Below, piece by piece: positions 62,905 through 64,000 of a stretch of DNA of 64,000 nucleotides. The notes beneath the pieces were generated by a model, which had not been told where the DNA came from, made no database searches, and saw nothing but the letters and a program-made list of their open reading frames with translations. Positions within the stretch are counted from its first letter, which is position 1. Each line of letters begins with the position of its first letter. The translations under genes and the position numbers were made by a program. The stretch is from Prostheceraeus crozeri (lineage: Eukaryota; Platyhelminthes; Polycladida; Euryleptidae). The stretch is taken from the NCBI GenBank assembly GCA_907163375.1, contig CAJQUW010008706.1, positions 620,001 through 684,000 on the forward strand, read 5' to 3'.

Positions 62905-63964
62905 CATTGATACCATAGCTTTCAAAAATATCATAGTTCGACTAAGATTCAGAGATACAGATCATACGCGGTTTGTGTATTGATGCATGATGTCTGAGTC
63001 AATCGACTTTGTCAACGAGGCTTTTAGCATTGCAATAGAAAACAGATAAACCTTCAATTGACAAAGTGGAAGATGAAATCTTAGGAAAACTGTCATTCTC
63101 AGCGGTATCAAGAAGAACCAAATCTTTGAAAGGGTCAAATACTATAGAAAAACAAGACCGATAGTTTAACAACAAAAAATGAGCACACTGTAGAAAAATT
63201 AGCATAATATTAAAATAATTTCCGCAAATTCCAGTGAGCCATAATAAGTTTCTCAGAGGCGGAATTTTATCTACAACTAAGTGACCATCGTGCAATCTAC
63301 TACTTCTTGAGGTAAGCCTTTCTACTGTAATTTTCATCCGATCGAATCTCTTTCATTAGCCTGCACAACCTAGACAACTCCATACGTACTAAACCGAACC
63401 GAAAGGCAAGTTCTGATTTACACGAATGATTTCATGTTTGAGAACGGCGACATTACGGGAACCGGCACAATTTAATCTAACTTTCAGAGGACGCGTATTA
63501 TTTGCTTTTGGTTCACCACTGAGAGAGTATTCAATAATTGAACCATCACAAAATTCCTAGTCTATAAAGTTACACAAGTACAGAACTTTGTCATTGTCGG
63601 TCGAAAGTACATAATTTGTCTCAATAGATAGGACCTGTATAATTCTCGGATGCACCCATAAATATCAGATTGTTTGGGTTATTTCCATCTTTTTTATTTG
63701 ATTTTGCTGCTTGATTATTGCATCTTTAACCTGATCAACCCAAAGTAATAGTTTTTGCCTGAGAAGTATAATCTTGAACTTTCGTTCGAGATTAAATATT
63801 CGAGTCATCAACCCGTCAATCTTAAAAGGAATTCTATTCCCCTGGCTAAACAAGCATTTTCGATCATAGATTTTACGACATCAGTATTAATCGTCTATTT
63901 GGAGACACAAGCAACAGCACGGCGACAAGAACATCCGATTCGCAAATTTCGGAGTTTCGAATAA
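62905..63964 (-). pseudogene. LINE ORF1 remnant and start of EEP, running off the right edge
   Basis: Minus strand: 'RKFKIILLRQKLLLWVDQVKDAIIKQQNQIKK' (63790-63670, coiled-coil-like), 'GEPKANNTRPLKVRLNCAGSRNVAVLKHEIIRV' (about 63530-63410, ORF1 nucleic-acid-binding block), then the EEP start 'LSVFYCNAKSLVDKVD' (63050-63000), a stop, and 'LRHHASIHKPRMICISES' to about 62935. Frames shift several times. Confidence 0.72.
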
Positions 63965-64000
63965 GTGTCCAAGCAGGTACAATTTTTTAATATGAAATGT

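Larger units (their letters stand above)
56420..63964 (-). mobile_element. LINE (EEP-RT type) on the minus strand, split by two DNA transposons
   Basis: Minus-strand order: ORF1 remnants (63964 to about 63350), the start of the EEP domain (63057 to 62905), a TIR element (61583-62896), further EEP sequence (61574-61469), a P element (57935-61460), the end of the EEP and the linker (57934-57062), and RT remnants down to 'YADDF' near 56420. Host frame can be followed across both insertions. The LINE continues beyond the right edge and is truncated or unrecognisable left of 56420. It is a different family from the LINE at 1690-7584. Confidence 0.82.

Overview
This window is nuclear DNA of an invertebrate animal; the species cannot be fixed from the sequence. 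It is AT-rich and intron-rich, with two recognisable single-copy host genes in a dense, nested bed of transposable elements. The TE mix (EEP-RT LINEs, RTE-type LINEs, a Penelope-like element, a THAP/P-element transposon, Tc1/mariner, hAT and Harbinger-type MITEs) is typical of marine or other non-model invertebrates.

Host genes, both on the minus strand. (1) ANAPC1, the large scaffold subunit of the anaphase-promoting complex: six exons at 44123-43740, 40939-40572, 37417-36796, 35029-34739, 34585-34439 and 16560-16027 encode roughly the first 40% of the protein. All splice phases agree except that one short exon between 34439 and 16560 was not located. The rest of the gene lies at or beyond the left edge. 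(2) DMAC2 (ATP5SL-like), a mitochondrial complex I assembly factor: four exons at 53087-52837, 51457-51216, 51150-50878 and 50762-50446 join in frame to a complete 360-residue protein.

Layout, left to right. 1-1.7 kb: unannotated DNA with a near-perfect foldback hairpin. About 1.7-7.6 kb: a near full-length LINE (tRNA-like pol III module, intact ORF1, broken ORF2 with EEP and RT) interrupted by a 5'-truncated RTE element. 8.0-8.4 kb: hAT-type MITE. 9.54-10.66 kb: a 32-bp minisatellite of about 35 units. 11.4-12.5 kb: a degenerate inverted repeat with AT microsatellites. 13.3-15.1 kb: a TIR transposon with a decayed transposase-like gene. 16-44 kb: ANAPC1 exons separated by long introns holding hAT MITEs, a hairpin, a TA-flanked MITE, a Penelope-like fragment, an internally deleted Tc1/mariner element with 201-bp TIRs, a 4-kb inverted-array element with its own nested hAT element, and RTE fragments, one carrying a 200-bp Harbinger-type MITE. 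44.3-48.1 kb: RTE and LINE 3' fragments and a 174-bp, about 98% identical inverted repeat. 50.4-53.3 kb: DMAC2, with a MITE just upstream of its start codon. 53.9-55.8 kb: hAT-type element with a perfect 8-bp TSD. 56.4-64.0 kb: one minus-strand LINE split by two DNA transposons, one a 3.5-kb P element with a perfect 8-bp TSD.

The host genes are unrelated in function and are neighbours only. The most informative part of the window is the TE nesting: target-site duplications and restored reading frames in the host LINEs fix exact boundaries and insertion order. No prokaryotic-type system, CRISPR array, rRNA or canonical tRNA gene was seen.
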